DNA from: Bacteroidota bacterium
Lineage (GTDB): Bacteria; Bacteroidota; Ignavibacteria; UBA10030; UBA8401
DNA length: 64,000 bases
Reading direction: 5' to 3'
Assembly: GCA_027622375.1 (NCBI GenBank)
Contig: JAQCAB010000008.1
Coordinates: 1 to 64,000, forward strand
The translations under genes and the position numbers were made by a program. Position 1 is the stretch's first letter, and each line of letters starts with the position of its first letter. A model generated the notes under the pieces. That model did no database searches. It saw only the letters and a program-made list of their open reading frames with translations, and was not told the DNA's origin. This document shows positions 10,839 through 20,115 of this stretch, in pieces.

Positions 10839-10883
10839 TTACTTAACCAACATCATCGTTTTGGTTTGAGTGAATTTATTAAA
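10839..10883 (-). pseudogene. Orphan relic of a type IX secretion C-terminal sorting tail (..NKFTQTKTMMLVK*)
   Basis: Reverse strand TTCACTCAAACCAAAACGATGATGTTGGTTAAGTAA differs by one base from the 3' end of ORF 11552..13171 (FTQTKKMMLVK*); a stop lies just upstream in frame. Confidence 0.75.
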
Positions 10884-10899
10884 TTTTTAAGGAAATTAA

Positions 10900-10924
10900 A
10901 ATCCCCCATTTTTTTGGGGGATTG
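10900..10924 (-). terminator. Terminator hairpin downstream of the lipoprotein gene
   Basis: AATCCCCCA-TTTTTT-TGGGGGATT followed by a T-rich/A-rich tract. Confidence 0.65.
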
Positions 10925-10941
10925 ATTTTATTTTATTTAAT

Positions 10942-10975
10942 AGCTCACTGAGCTTATTTTAGTTGCAATGCAACT
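10942..10975. repeat. Two adjacent perfect palindromes (AGCTCA-C-TGAGCT and AGTTGCA-A-TGCAACT)
   Basis: 10942-10954 and 10961-10975, read directly from sequence. Confidence 0.8.
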
Positions 10976-10999
10976 CACAATTTTATTAACGTTCTATAC

Positions 11000-11426
11000 T
11001 TATCTGTTATAAACTAAAGTTAATTCTGGACTACCAGCAGTTTTATCTACAATCGTTAGTGTCCCTCCGCTTACGCTCCCTGTAACCCCTAAATTATTAT
11101 TGTATGACCATTTAGTACCATCCAATTTAAATTCTCTTTGCTCAGTTTCAGTTTGCGTCTGAGAAATGACACCGTTTACTACCATTTGTAGAGTAGTCGA
11201 CACTGTAGCGCTACCAGTGGCGGTAATAATGACACTGCCGGCAGAAACTTGCATTTTTATTATGACACCAGAACTACCATCCTGCAGAACCGTATATGGT
11301 AGCACTGATCCGTTAACTGTTTTAAGGATGTAAGTACCTTCTACTTTATCTATTTCTACTTCGGTTACCTTTTCTGAGCAAGCAAAAAAAACTGCTGCGA
11401 TTACGATTAACAGTGTTTGTTTCATT
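11000..11426 (-). CDS. Hypothetical secreted protein/lipoprotein
   Basis: Start refined to ATG at 11426 preceded by AAGGAG; MKQTLLIVIAAVFFACSEK has a lipobox-like Cys; no recognised domain. Confidence 0.75.
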
Positions 11427-11551
11427 TTTTTTATCTCCTTATTGGTTAATAGATATTGTTCAAAGGACTTAAGATAACTTATTAACAATGTCAAGTTTTA
11501 TTCTGTAATATTTTCATCAAGCCTTTTTGAAATTTCTATTTCTTTTATTAA

Positions 11552-13171
11552 TTACTTAACCAACATCATCTTTTTGGTTTGAGTGAATATATTATTTGGA
11601 TTGGTAACATCTACTGCTTCAATCTTGTAAAAATATAATCCTGTTGGTTTATTTAATGCATTCCAATTTACTTCATAAAAACTTGCATTTAATCTTTCAT
11701 TCACAACTTCATCAACTTGTTGACCGAGAGAATTAAATATTGTTATTCTTACATTCGATTCATTCGGTATTCCAAATCTTATAACTGTAGTTGGGTTAAA
11801 TGGATTTGGGTAATTCTGATTTAATACAAATTTTAACGGAATACTATTATCAAGTTTTACAAAATCAGGTTGAGATACTGTTCTAAATTTTATTATGAAA
11901 GCATCTCCCGCTACACCATCCCCGTTTCCATCAATTGCAATTCCGATTTTGGAGCGTGCGGAAGAATCAATTTTAATTATAAAATTAGTGCTGTATGGTA
12001 ATTTATCATTTGCACGGAAAACAAAAGTTTTGTTTCCATTAGTCCATTGAGTTGTAACTGCTAAATTCGGAGAAATTGAAAATGCATTTTTTACGGAAGT
12101 TGTATCCATTTCTTTTGAAAATATTACGCCCATAACAGCAGTTACACTTACAGATGTATCACCATTTTTAGGACTTGAATAAGTTATTGATGGTGGAGTA
12201 AAAGATGGCAATATTTTATCTAAAAATTTTAAATCTGATTTTGCTAAATCATGAGAGACTGTATCTTTTTTGCCTCCACCTAAATCAAAAACCAATTTGT
12301 AATTTCCATGAAAAAGTGAATCAAATAAAAAATATCCATTATTAAAATTATCTGTGAGATACTTTTTATTTTGTGGTAATAATTCAACTAAAGTAGAATT
12401 TTGTGGCTTCGATGTTTCCTCACTTGTCAAAACACCTGCAATTGTTGATAATGTATCAAATGGAACTCCATAATACTCCAAAAACCCATCTGCAATTCCG
12501 TATGCTTCCATTCTGCAATAATGTAAATTTAAAAGTCTTCTTGTTTCGGGATAAAAATCATGAAAAGAACCTTCCGAGAGTTGCCCCGGCATCAACAATC
12601 CTTTTAAAACTCCTAAATTAAATCCACCATTTGTTCCACCGTAAAAAGTGTAATCAGTTCTAACTCCATAAGGAGAGGTTCGATTTCTTTTTCTAATATG
12701 ATTATACATTTTGGTTGACATTGTAACTGCTTCGGGGAATTCTGCTTGGCGAGTTGTAATATTTTCTTTAACAAGAATCAAAGTATAATTTGTAGAAGTA
12801 TTTGTTCCGCCAGTTGCATTGCTATGAATCGAATGAAACCAATTTACATTATTTGAATTTGCGACAGTGTATCTTGCCGAGAGACTTGGTTCTTGATTGT
12901 CGTCAGGATAATAATTTGTATATCGAGTTAAAAAGATTGTTGCTCCCCATGATTCCAATATTTTTTTAAGCGATAAAGCTTTTTGAAAGTTCCCTTCAGA
13001 TTCCCAAAATATTATTCCAGGATCGGGTTCAATTCTACGATCGTTTGCCGGATTATTACCACCATGACCGGGATCGATACAAAATTTTAAACCACTTAAA
13101 TTTGTTCTTTGAGAATAATTAATTTGGGTAAAAAGAAAAATTAAAATTAAAACTTTTATACTTTTCATCAT
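11552..13171 (-). CDS. Secreted N-acetylmuramoyl-L-alanine amidase (Amidase_3-like) with a Big_5/SbsA-like Ig domain and T9SS type A sorting domain
   Basis: KFCIDPGHGG motif; PPSITYSSPKNGDTSVSVTAVMGVIFSKEMD; C-terminal NYPNPFNPTTVIRFGIP...KKMMLVK. Confidence 0.85.
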   Translation of the reverse strand: MMKSIKVLILIFLFTQINYSQRTNLSGLKFCIDPGHGGNNPANDRRIEPDPGIIFWESEGNFQKALSLKKILESWGATIFLTRYTNYYPDDNQEPSLSARYTVANSNNVNWFHSIHSNATGGTNTSTNYTLILVKENITTRQAEFPEAVTMSTKMYNHIRKRNRTSPYGVRTDYTFYGGTNGGFNLGVLKGLLMPGQLSEGSFHDFYPETRRLLNLHYCRMEAYGIADGFLEYYGVPFDTLSTIAGVLTSEETSKPQNSTLVELLPQNKKYLTDNFNNGYFLFDSLFHGNYKLVFDLGGGKKDTVSHDLAKSDLKFLDKILPSFTPPSITYSSPKNGDTSVSVTAVMGVIFSKEMDTTSVKNAFSISPNLAVTTQWTNGNKTFVFRANDKLPYSTNFIIKIDSSARSKIGIAIDGNGDGVAGDAFIIKFRTVSQPDFVKLDNSIPLKFVLNQNYPNPFNPTTVIRFGIPNESNVRITIFNSLGQQVDEVVNERLNASFYEVNWNALNKPTGLYFYKIEAVDVTNPNNIFTQTKKMMLVK

Positions 13172-14067
13172 TCTTCAATTTCATAATCAAACAAAATTAT
13201 TTTACCCTCTTTTGTGTGGCAAACTATTTGATTTTGTGTTTTTGAAGTTTCAGGAAATAATTCAATTTCTGTTGAATTTGTTAGTTGTATTTTTTTATTT
13301 CCATCAATTGAAAGTGCATAAAGTTCAGATTTTATTATCTCTTTATCTGAATCTGATTCTTTATGGCAAATAATCCACTTTCCATCTTTTGTCCAACTCG
13401 GTGAATCGTAATATCCAAGTTTTTGAATAATCTTACCGTTTAAATCAAAAATTATGATCCCCTCAGACAACTCATATGCAACTAATAATTTTTTGTTTGG
13501 AGAAAGTTTTGGCCAAATGTATCTACCATCTTTAATTGGATCGACAGTTTTAGTTTTTCCGTTTTGATAAATTTGAATTCTTTCATCAACTATCCCTTTT
13601 AAAATTACTTCATTCGATGTTAATCCAGTAATATTCAATTCCTTTTTTATTTTAGTTGATAATAGTTTGAAGTTGGGTAATTCGAGTTCTTCTCCGAATT
13701 CAACTAAAGTTGATTTTTGATTTTCTAGATTTGTAATAAAATTTTCTTGAATTCTATTATTTCCATTCCAAGTAGTTTTACGATATGCAACATATTTATC
13801 ATCATCAGAAATGGAAAAACCAAAACCAAGCAACTCTCCATCAACTAATTGTGAAACTTTTTGAGTATTTAATTTTAACTTATAAATATTAGAATAATCA
13901 AGAGTTGTAAAAAGTATTTTGTTTCCGGAATTAGAAAAAACTGGATAACCGAATTCTATAGTATCATTTTGAGCAATTATAATTTTAGAAGTAATTTTAA
14001 TTTGCGCATTAATATTTTGTATTAATGTTGAACCAAATATTAAAAGATAAAATAAATTTTTAATCAT
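13168..14067 (-). CDS. TolB/PD40-like beta-propeller secreted protein
   Basis: 299 aa, signal peptide, repeated GNKILFTT.., SPNKKLLVAYE, SPSWTKDGKWIICHKES motifs. Confidence 0.65.
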   Translation of the reverse strand: MIKNLFYLLIFGSTLIQNINAQIKITSKIIIAQNDTIEFGYPVFSNSGNKILFTTLDYSNIYKLKLNTQKVSQLVDGELLGFGFSISDDDKYVAYRKTTWNGNNRIQENFITNLENQKSTLVEFGEELELPNFKLLSTKIKKELNITGLTSNEVILKGIVDERIQIYQNGKTKTVDPIKDGRYIWPKLSPNKKLLVAYELSEGIIIFDLNGKIIQKLGYYDSPSWTKDGKWIICHKESDSDKEIIKSELYALSIDGNKKIQLTNSTEIELFPETSKTQNQIVCHTKEGKIILFDYEIEE

Positions 14068-14102
14068 TTATAAATTTACAATTTTAAAAAAAATAAAACA
14101 AT

Positions 14103-14130
14103 TTGCTGATAAAATTTTCGTTCGTATATT
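14103..14130 (+). promoter_or_regulatory. Putative sigma70-like promoter for tRNA-Ala (TTGCTG-N16-TATATT)
   Basis: -35 at 14103-14108, 16 nt spacer, -10 at 14125-14130, tRNA starts at 14142. Confidence 0.55.
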
Positions 14131-14141
14131 TACAAACTAAT

Positions 14142-14214
14142 GGGCCGTTAGCTCAGCTGGGAGAGCACCACAATGGCATTGTGGGGGTCAGCGGTTCGAT
14201 CCCGCTACGGTCCA
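14142..14214 (+). tRNA. tRNA-Ala (GGC)
   Basis: Acceptor GGGCCGT/ACGGTCC, anticodon stem CCACA/TGTGG with loop ATGGCAT, T-arm GCGGTTCGATCCCGC. Confidence 0.93.
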
Positions 14215-14309
14215 CTTCTTTTAGTTGTCTAAAATATACATTATTAAGCAAAGTAGTTCAAAAGATTTACGAAATTACATTTATAAATTTTAACAATTAT
14301 CAATAATTA

Positions 14310-15476
14310 ATGATTTCTAAAATAATTTTATCTGCGTTACTTTTATTCCCTCATTTTTTATTTTCGCAAATTAAATGTGATACACTTTTAAATTTAATTG
14401 CTGCAGATGGCGTTGAACATATTCGTGCCAAAATTAATGATCGACATATTGTTAATTTAATATCTATAAATTTATTAAAACAAGATTTACAGCTACAAAC
14501 ATACCGAGCTGATTCTTTACAGAGAACTTCATCACAAGTAATTTTAAATGAGGAAAAACAAAATCACGTTATTGCAGCACTAAATGGTGATTTTTTCAGT
14601 TTCCAAACTGGATTTCCATTAAATGCACATCTGCAAAATGGCCTACCAATTTATTTTCCAAATTTTATACGAACTCAACTTTTAATTTCAGATAACAATA
14701 AACCATTTTTTGAGAATTCTAAATTAGAGATTCTCGGAATTATTAAAACAGACACATTTGAAATTGATGGAGTAAATAAATTAACAGTTGGAAATAAAAT
14801 TAAACTTTATAACAAATTTGGCGCTTTGCACAAAATTAAAAGCTCAAATAATTTAATTGGTTTCAATTTATTAAATCAACCAAAAAGTTTAGACGACACA
14901 TTATTTCTTTTTCCAAATAAATTATCTGCAAATATATTTCCTATTAATTATGATTATTTAGTAGCAATTCCTGAAAATAAATTATCACAAACCAATTTAA
15001 ATTTAGAAGATACTTTAAAAGTAATATTTAAATTAACTCCACAAATTAATAACGTCAAAAATATTATTAGCGGGTTTGGACATTTACTAAAAGACAATGC
15101 CATTCTTGAAGATAGTTGGCAGAAAGATAACATTCCGAAATCTTTTAAGGAAACTGAACACCCACGCACTTTAATTGGTTTTAATTCAGACACAACTAAA
15201 TTTTATTTTATTGTTGCTGATGGAAGACAAACAACAAGCACAGGTATGAGTTTTAAAACTATGGTTGAAGTTTTGCAGTTTTGGGAAATTACAAATGCAT
15301 TAAATCTGGATGGCGGCGGATCATCAACAATGGTTATTCATAATAAAATTGTAAACTCGCCATCAGATATTTCAGGAGAAAGAAGTGTTGCTAATTCATT
15401 GCAATTAATTAGTAAAGCACCACTTAAAAAATTTATTTTGGATAGAAAAAATTATTTGAGATTATTTCCAAATTAA
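14310..15476 (+). CDS. Phosphodiester glycosidase (NAGPA) family protein
   Basis: 388 aa; EHPRTLIGF..., FYFIVADGRQ, ALNLDGGGSSTMV motif. Confidence 0.85.
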   Translation: MISKIILSALLLFPHFLFSQIKCDTLLNLIAADGVEHIRAKINDRHIVNLISINLLKQDLQLQTYRADSLQRTSSQVILNEEKQNHVIAALNGDFFSFQTGFPLNAHLQNGLPIYFPNFIRTQLLISDNNKPFFENSKLEILGIIKTDTFEIDGVNKLTVGNKIKLYNKFGALHKIKSSNNLIGFNLLNQPKSLDDTLFLFPNKLSANIFPINYDYLVAIPENKLSQTNLNLEDTLKVIFKLTPQINNVKNIISGFGHLLKDNAILEDSWQKDNIPKSFKETEHPRTLIGFNSDTTKFYFIVADGRQTTSTGMSFKTMVEVLQFWEITNALNLDGGGSSTMVIHNKIVNSPSDISGERSVANSLQLISKAPLKKFILDRKNYLRLFPN

Positions 15477-15478
15477 TT

Positions 15479-16390
15479 TTATTTCGGTTCTAAAAATATT
15501 TCTGCAATCATACATCGAGCGCTACCACCACCAATTTTTTCGATAATTGGAATTTCGAATGGAAGTAAATCTACAAACGGTTCCATTTTATTTTTTTGCT
15601 CGTTTGTAAATTGTTTAAATGCTGTTTGAGATAATACAAGTATATTTTTTTCTGATTTTCTTTTTAATTCCAACAAGTTGCCTGCAAAATTATTCATTTG
15701 TTCGTTTGTTATATTTATAATTTCCTTTCCACTACTTTTCAATTTTTGAAGTACAATATTCTTCTCATCCAAGTCTTTAATTGAATCTAAGTTTATTACA
15801 ACAAACTTTTCACAAATTGACATCATTACATTTGTATGGTAAATTTCCTTTCCATTTTGTGAATATGCTTTAAAATATATTGCTTCATAATTAAGTAATT
15901 CACAAAGTCTAAAAAATAATTCTTTACTTGTTCTTGGAGATGAACATGCGAAAGCAATTTTATTTATTCTATCAAAAACCACACTCCCTGTTCCTTCTAA
16001 AAATTTATTTTGGTTTTCAAATTCTGATAAATCAATTAACTGGTTAACATTAAATTTACTTTTTAATTTTTCTAATAAATCTATTCTTCTTTCAATTCTT
16101 CTATTTTCAGCACACATCGGATAAGTTATTATTTTTCCATCTTGATGTGTTGTAACCCAATTATTTGGGAATACTGCATCAGGTTTTATTGGATAGTCTG
16201 TATCATCCTCAACAATTACATTTATTCCATTTATTTTAAGTTTTACAACTAAATTATCAAATTCATTTAAAGCTACTTGATTTAGATTTTCTTTTTCAAT
16301 TTCAGTTTGAAATACATTGGATGCAGCAGTTTGAAAATTATATAAAAAATTTTTCGGCCTTATTAATAAAACAGTATCCGTTGTTTGCAT
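15479..16390 (-). CDS. ctlX: Arginine deiminase-related/citrulline-utilisation hydrolase CtlX-like protein
   Basis: 303 aa; PDAVFPNNWVTTHQDGKIITYPMCAENRRIERR and C-terminal GGGSARCMIAEIFL. Confidence 0.8.
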   Translation of the reverse strand: MQTTDTVLLIRPKNFLYNFQTAASNVFQTEIEKENLNQVALNEFDNLVVKLKINGINVIVEDDTDYPIKPDAVFPNNWVTTHQDGKIITYPMCAENRRIERRIDLLEKLKSKFNVNQLIDLSEFENQNKFLEGTGSVVFDRINKIAFACSSPRTSKELFFRLCELLNYEAIYFKAYSQNGKEIYHTNVMMSICEKFVVINLDSIKDLDEKNIVLQKLKSSGKEIINITNEQMNNFAGNLLELKRKSEKNILVLSQTAFKQFTNEQKNKMEPFVDLLPFEIPIIEKIGGGSARCMIAEIFLEPK

Positions 16391-16429
16391 TATTAATTTC
16401 TAGATTTTATAAATGATAGAAATAACTCT

Positions 16430-16467
16430 TAAAAAATTTATATCACGACTTTGATATAAATTTTTTA
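16430..16467. repeat. Perfect 16-bp inverted repeat (TAAAAAATTTATATCA-CGACTT-TGATATAAATTTTTTA) in a divergent intergenic region
   Basis: Read directly; lies between divergently transcribed ctlX-like (start 16390) and the NTF2-like gene (start 16502). Confidence 0.85.
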
Positions 16468-16501
16468 TTAACTATAATTAATTTCATTAAAAGGAGAAAC
16501 T

Positions 16502-17467
16502 ATGAAAAAACTATTTACAACACTATTGTTATTTTGTTTAATTACAGGTGTTAATGCCCAAAAAAATCTAAATGGGAAAATTTATGACAAGCACCCTACC
16601 ATTGATATTGCTGAAAAATTCTTACAATCTTATGTTAAAGGAGATGCAGAAGCAATTACTAAATTAACAACTGATGATTTTAAAGCCTACAATACTTTGA
16701 GCACAAATTGGGATTATAAAGGACTAGATTTAAAAGCATTTATTCAAAATTCCCAGTACTGGGCAAATAATTTTACTAATTTCTCTATTAAAAAAAGAGG
16801 TGCCTCATACCCTGATGCATTAGAATATAAAAAAGATGGTATTTGGGTAAATTCATTTAATATTTTTTATGGAATAAACAAAAAAACTGGTTTTAAAGTA
16901 GAAACTCCTTATGATTGTTCATTTGTTTTTAATGCAGACGGTACAAAAATAAAAACAATGCATTTTTATATAAATACAGCAATGTTAAATAAAAATGCTG
17001 AATCAGATCAAACATTAACCAATGGTATATTATATAAGCAACACCCAAATATTGTAAAAGTTAGGAAAATGGTTTCTAATATGGCATTAGGTAGAGTAGT
17101 AGAAATGTATGCAGATTTTACGCCTGATGCAGAATTTGCTGACATTAACTATCCTTATGATACTTTATTTCCAAAAGTCAAAAAAAGTATTGAAGACAGA
17201 AAAAAAGACTTGGCGCCTTTTTTTGAAAATATTGAAATTCAAGGTATAGACGAAATAGGCTATCCCGATATGTTGGATCATGAAGGACCAGGTTCTGTGG
17301 TAGATTCTTGGTGGTCAATGCGCTTAATAAATAAAAAGACAAAGAAGGCATTTAAGATATTGTTAGTATATATGCACACATTTAATGCTGATGGAAAAAT
17401 TGAACAAGAAATGGCATTTTATAATGGAAGTCAGATTGCAGATTCTTATATAGAAAAGAAAAAATAA
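16502..17467 (+). CDS. Secreted protein with two NTF2/SnoaL-like domains
   Basis: 321 aa; signal peptide MKKLFTTLLLFCLITGVNA; two similar blocks (YDKHPTIDIAEKFLQSYVKGDAEAITKLTTDDF and YKQHPNIVKVRKMVSNMALGRVVEMYADFTPD); AAAGGAG SD. Confidence 0.7.
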   Translation: MKKLFTTLLLFCLITGVNAQKNLNGKIYDKHPTIDIAEKFLQSYVKGDAEAITKLTTDDFKAYNTLSTNWDYKGLDLKAFIQNSQYWANNFTNFSIKKRGASYPDALEYKKDGIWVNSFNIFYGINKKTGFKVETPYDCSFVFNADGTKIKTMHFYINTAMLNKNAESDQTLTNGILYKQHPNIVKVRKMVSNMALGRVVEMYADFTPDAEFADINYPYDTLFPKVKKSIEDRKKDLAPFFENIEIQGIDEIGYPDMLDHEGPGSVVDSWWSMRLINKKTKKAFKILLVYMHTFNADGKIEQEMAFYNGSQIADSYIEKKK

Positions 17468-17494
17468 ATACATTAAGCATATTTTATTAATTAA

Positions 17495-17528
17495 AAAAAA
17501 GGGCCCTTATTGCTAAGGGCCCTTTTTT
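17495..17528 (+). terminator. Rho-independent terminator
   Basis: AAAAGGGCCCTTA-TTGC-TAAGGGCCCTTTTTTT. Confidence 0.9.
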
Positions 17529-17530
17529 TA

Positions 17531-17714
17531 TTTGAACAATTATCAATAATATTGCCTATTAGATATAAGGGAATGCCTGACGTCAGCATAGAGTGGACAA
17601 AAATATACGATTTTTAAATAACCAAACTCTATAAGACCAAGAGTCTATATCACCTATTTTTAAACCACTATAAGCCAAATCGGTAACTTTTATTGCATAA
17701 ATTATTTCACTCAT
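17531..17714 (-). pseudogene. Decayed remnant of a possible GIY-YIG/T5orf172-type small protein
   Basis: Reverse strand MSEIIYAIKVTDLAYSGLKIGDIDSWSYRVWLFKNRIFLSTLC* (17714-17583), then in another frame LTSGIPLYLIGNIIDN; pattern recognition only. Confidence 0.35.
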
Positions 17715-17785
17715 GATTTTACCATTTGTTAGTTTTCATTTATATCATTCATAAAATAAAACTAATATAAACACAAAATTCTTTG

Positions 17786-17859
<74 letters not shown>

Positions 17860-17869
17860 AAAAATTAAT

Positions 17870-18829
17870 TTAACTTTTTTTATCAAATTTATCTAATATT
17901 TTAGCAGAAAGTTTTTCAAACTCATTTTCCTTTGCAACTTCCAACCAATTAATCCGCTTCTCTTTTTTAAACCAGGTAATTTGCCTTTTTGCATAACGCC
18001 TTGTGTTTTGCTTAATTAAATTTATTGCTTCATCAAAACTCAATTTATTTTTTAAAAATAAAAGCAACTCTTTATATCCCACTGTTTGCATTGATTGATA
18101 ATTTTCGTCTAGTCCACTTGAAAATAATTTTTTGACTTCATCTACAAAACCATTTTCAATCATTTTATCAACTCTATTATTTATTTTATCGTACAAATTA
18201 CTTCTCTCCCAATTAAGCGAAATAAAATGTGGATTATATAATTTAATTTTGTTTTGATTTTCAAAACTACTTTTAATTGATTTGCCTGTTAATTTAAAAA
18301 CTTCCAATGCTCTGATAACCCTTCTAGGATTTTTTGAATCAATTTTATCTGCAGTTTTTGGATCAACTTTTTTTAGTTTGTTGAATAAGGAGTTTAATCC
18401 TTTTTCTTTTAATTCAATTTCTAATTCGTCTCTGATTAAATCATTTCTTTCAACTCCTTCAATCAATCCATCAACTAAAGCTCTAATAAATAAACCAGTT
18501 CCTCCAACAATTATTGGAAGTTTATTTAGTTTTAATATTTTTTTTATAGCGTTGCGTCCATCAATTTGGAAATCACCGGCGCTATAATTTTGAGTTGGTT
18601 TAAGAATATCTACACAATGATAATTATATTTTTTTAGTTCAATTTTTGCAGGTTTCGAGGTTCCAATATTTAATCCCTTAAAAACTTGTCTTGAATCTGC
18701 AGAAACTATTTCGGAAGGAATTTTATCTGCAATTAAATGAGCTAAAAAAGTTTTCCCCGAGCAAGTTGGTCCGGTCAAAATTAAAATCTTCGGAAGGTTA
18801 TTCACTTTCCTTCCATCCCTCTTTGCCAA
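17870..18829 (-). CDS. miaA: tRNA dimethylallyltransferase
   Basis: ILTGPTCSGKT P-loop, SADSRQVFKGLNIGTSKP, YAKRQITWFKKE. Confidence 0.93.
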   Translation of the reverse strand: MAKRDGRKVNNLPKILILTGPTCSGKTFLAHLIADKIPSEIVSADSRQVFKGLNIGTSKPAKIELKKYNYHCVDILKPTQNYSAGDFQIDGRNAIKKILKLNKLPIIVGGTGLFIRALVDGLIEGVERNDLIRDELEIELKEKGLNSLFNKLKKVDPKTADKIDSKNPRRVIRALEVFKLTGKSIKSSFENQNKIKLYNPHFISLNWERSNLYDKINNRVDKMIENGFVDEVKKLFSSGLDENYQSMQTVGYKELLLFLKNKLSFDEAINLIKQNTRRYAKRQITWFKKEKRINWLEVAKENEFEKLSAKILDKFDKKS

Positions 18830-19442
18830 TTAAGGGAACAAATTTAAATCCATCAATATTTTTTTGAGTAAATTTATCTCCTTCTCTATCAATTACAATT
18901 AAAGTTTGAGTTTTTTTATCGCCAACGGGAATTACTAATCTGCCACCATCAATTAATTGGTTTTGAAGTTTTTCAGGAACAACTGGCGCGCCGGCAGTTA
19001 CAATAATTCCATTAAACGGTGCGTATTCTTTCCATCCCAAAGTTCCATCTCCAACACGCGATGCGATTCGTAAATTTAATTTTTTAAACATTTCTTCAGA
19101 GCTTCTTGCAAGATCAGAATTCCGCTCGATTGTAAAAACTCTGCAACCTAATTTTGATAATATTACTGATTGATAACCTGAACCAGTTCCGATTTCCAAA
19201 ATTTTATCATCTTTTAGTGGAATTAAAAGTTCTGTCATAACTGCAACTGTGTATGGTTGCGAAATTGTTTGCTCAAAACCAATTGGCAAAGCGCAATCCT
19301 CATATGCTCGGGAGCGCGAATAACTTGGAACAAATAAATGTCTCTCAACTTCGGACATTACTTTTAAAATATTTGGATTTTTAATTCCCTTTTTAATTAA
19401 TAGCTCAACCATTTTTGAGCGGTCATCATCAAATAAAGACAT
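18798..19442 (-). CDS. pcm: Protein-L-isoaspartate O-methyltransferase
   Basis: ALPIGFEQTISQPYTVAVMTELL, ILEIGTGSGYQSVIL. Confidence 0.92.
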   Translation of the reverse strand: MSLFDDDRSKMVELLIKKGIKNPNILKVMSEVERHLFVPSYSRSRAYEDCALPIGFEQTISQPYTVAVMTELLIPLKDDKILEIGTGSGYQSVILSKLGCRVFTIERNSDLARSSEEMFKKLNLRIASRVGDGTLGWKEYAPFNGIIVTAGAPVVPEKLQNQLIDGGRLVIPVGDKKTQTLIVIDREGDKFTQKNIDGFKFVPLIGKEGWKESE

Positions 19443-19443
19443 T

Positions 19444-20115
19444 TTAATCCTTAAAAATTAATTTGAGAAAATTAAAAATTGTTTTCCAGTTTTTAATGTG
19501 ACTTTGTTGATTATTATAAATTGTAGATATCGGGATTGAACCAACCCTAAATTTTAATTTTGCAGCTTTAATCAGCATTTCAGTTTCTAAAGTGTAATCG
19601 GTTTGTTCCAATGTAATCGATTTTAAAATTTTAGTTGAAATAATTCTATAACCCGATTGTGAATCAGGAATATCAATTCCAGTTTTTGCCGACAAAATAA
19701 AACTTGTGAGGAGATTTGACAACTGCCTGCTGAATGGCATTTGTTTAATTCGATCAATTCTATTACCGATAATTAAATCAAAATAATTGCGTTTATATTC
19801 CTGAATAAATTTTTTAATATAAATTGGATCGTGCTGCAAATCAGCATCTAAAGTAATAACTGCATCAAAATTATTTTTAATTGCATATTCAAAACCAGTT
19901 TTAAGAGCTGTTCCTTTCCCCAAATTAATTTGATGGCTTAGAATTTCAACTGGGTAATTTTGAAGTTGCTGCAAAATACCATCAGTTGAACCATCATTAA
20001 TTACAATTACAGAGACATCCTCATTTAATGTTGATAAAACTTTTTCAATTTCATTTAAAAGTTTGATTATTGTTTTACTTGCTTGATACGCAGGTATTAT
20101 AATTGCAAACTTCAT
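19444..20115 (-). CDS. Glycosyltransferase family 2
   Basis: FAIIIPAYQASKTI, VINDGSTDG, DAVITLDADLQHDP. Confidence 0.88.
   Translation of the reverse strand: MKFAIIIPAYQASKTIIKLLNEIEKVLSTLNEDVSVIVINDGSTDGILQQLQNYPVEILSHQINLGKGTALKTGFEYAIKNNFDAVITLDADLQHDPIYIKKFIQEYKRNYFDLIIGNRIDRIKQMPFSRQLSNLLTSFILSAKTGIDIPDSQSGYRIISTKILKSITLEQTDYTLETEMLIKAAKLKFRVGSIPISTIYNNQQSHIKNWKTIFNFLKLIFKD

Noticed and set aside
14103-14306. 67-aa + strand ORF (…GPLAQLGEHHNGIVGVSGSIPLRST…)
   Set aside because: It is a translation of tRNA-Ala(GGC), a common spurious ORF; not a protein gene
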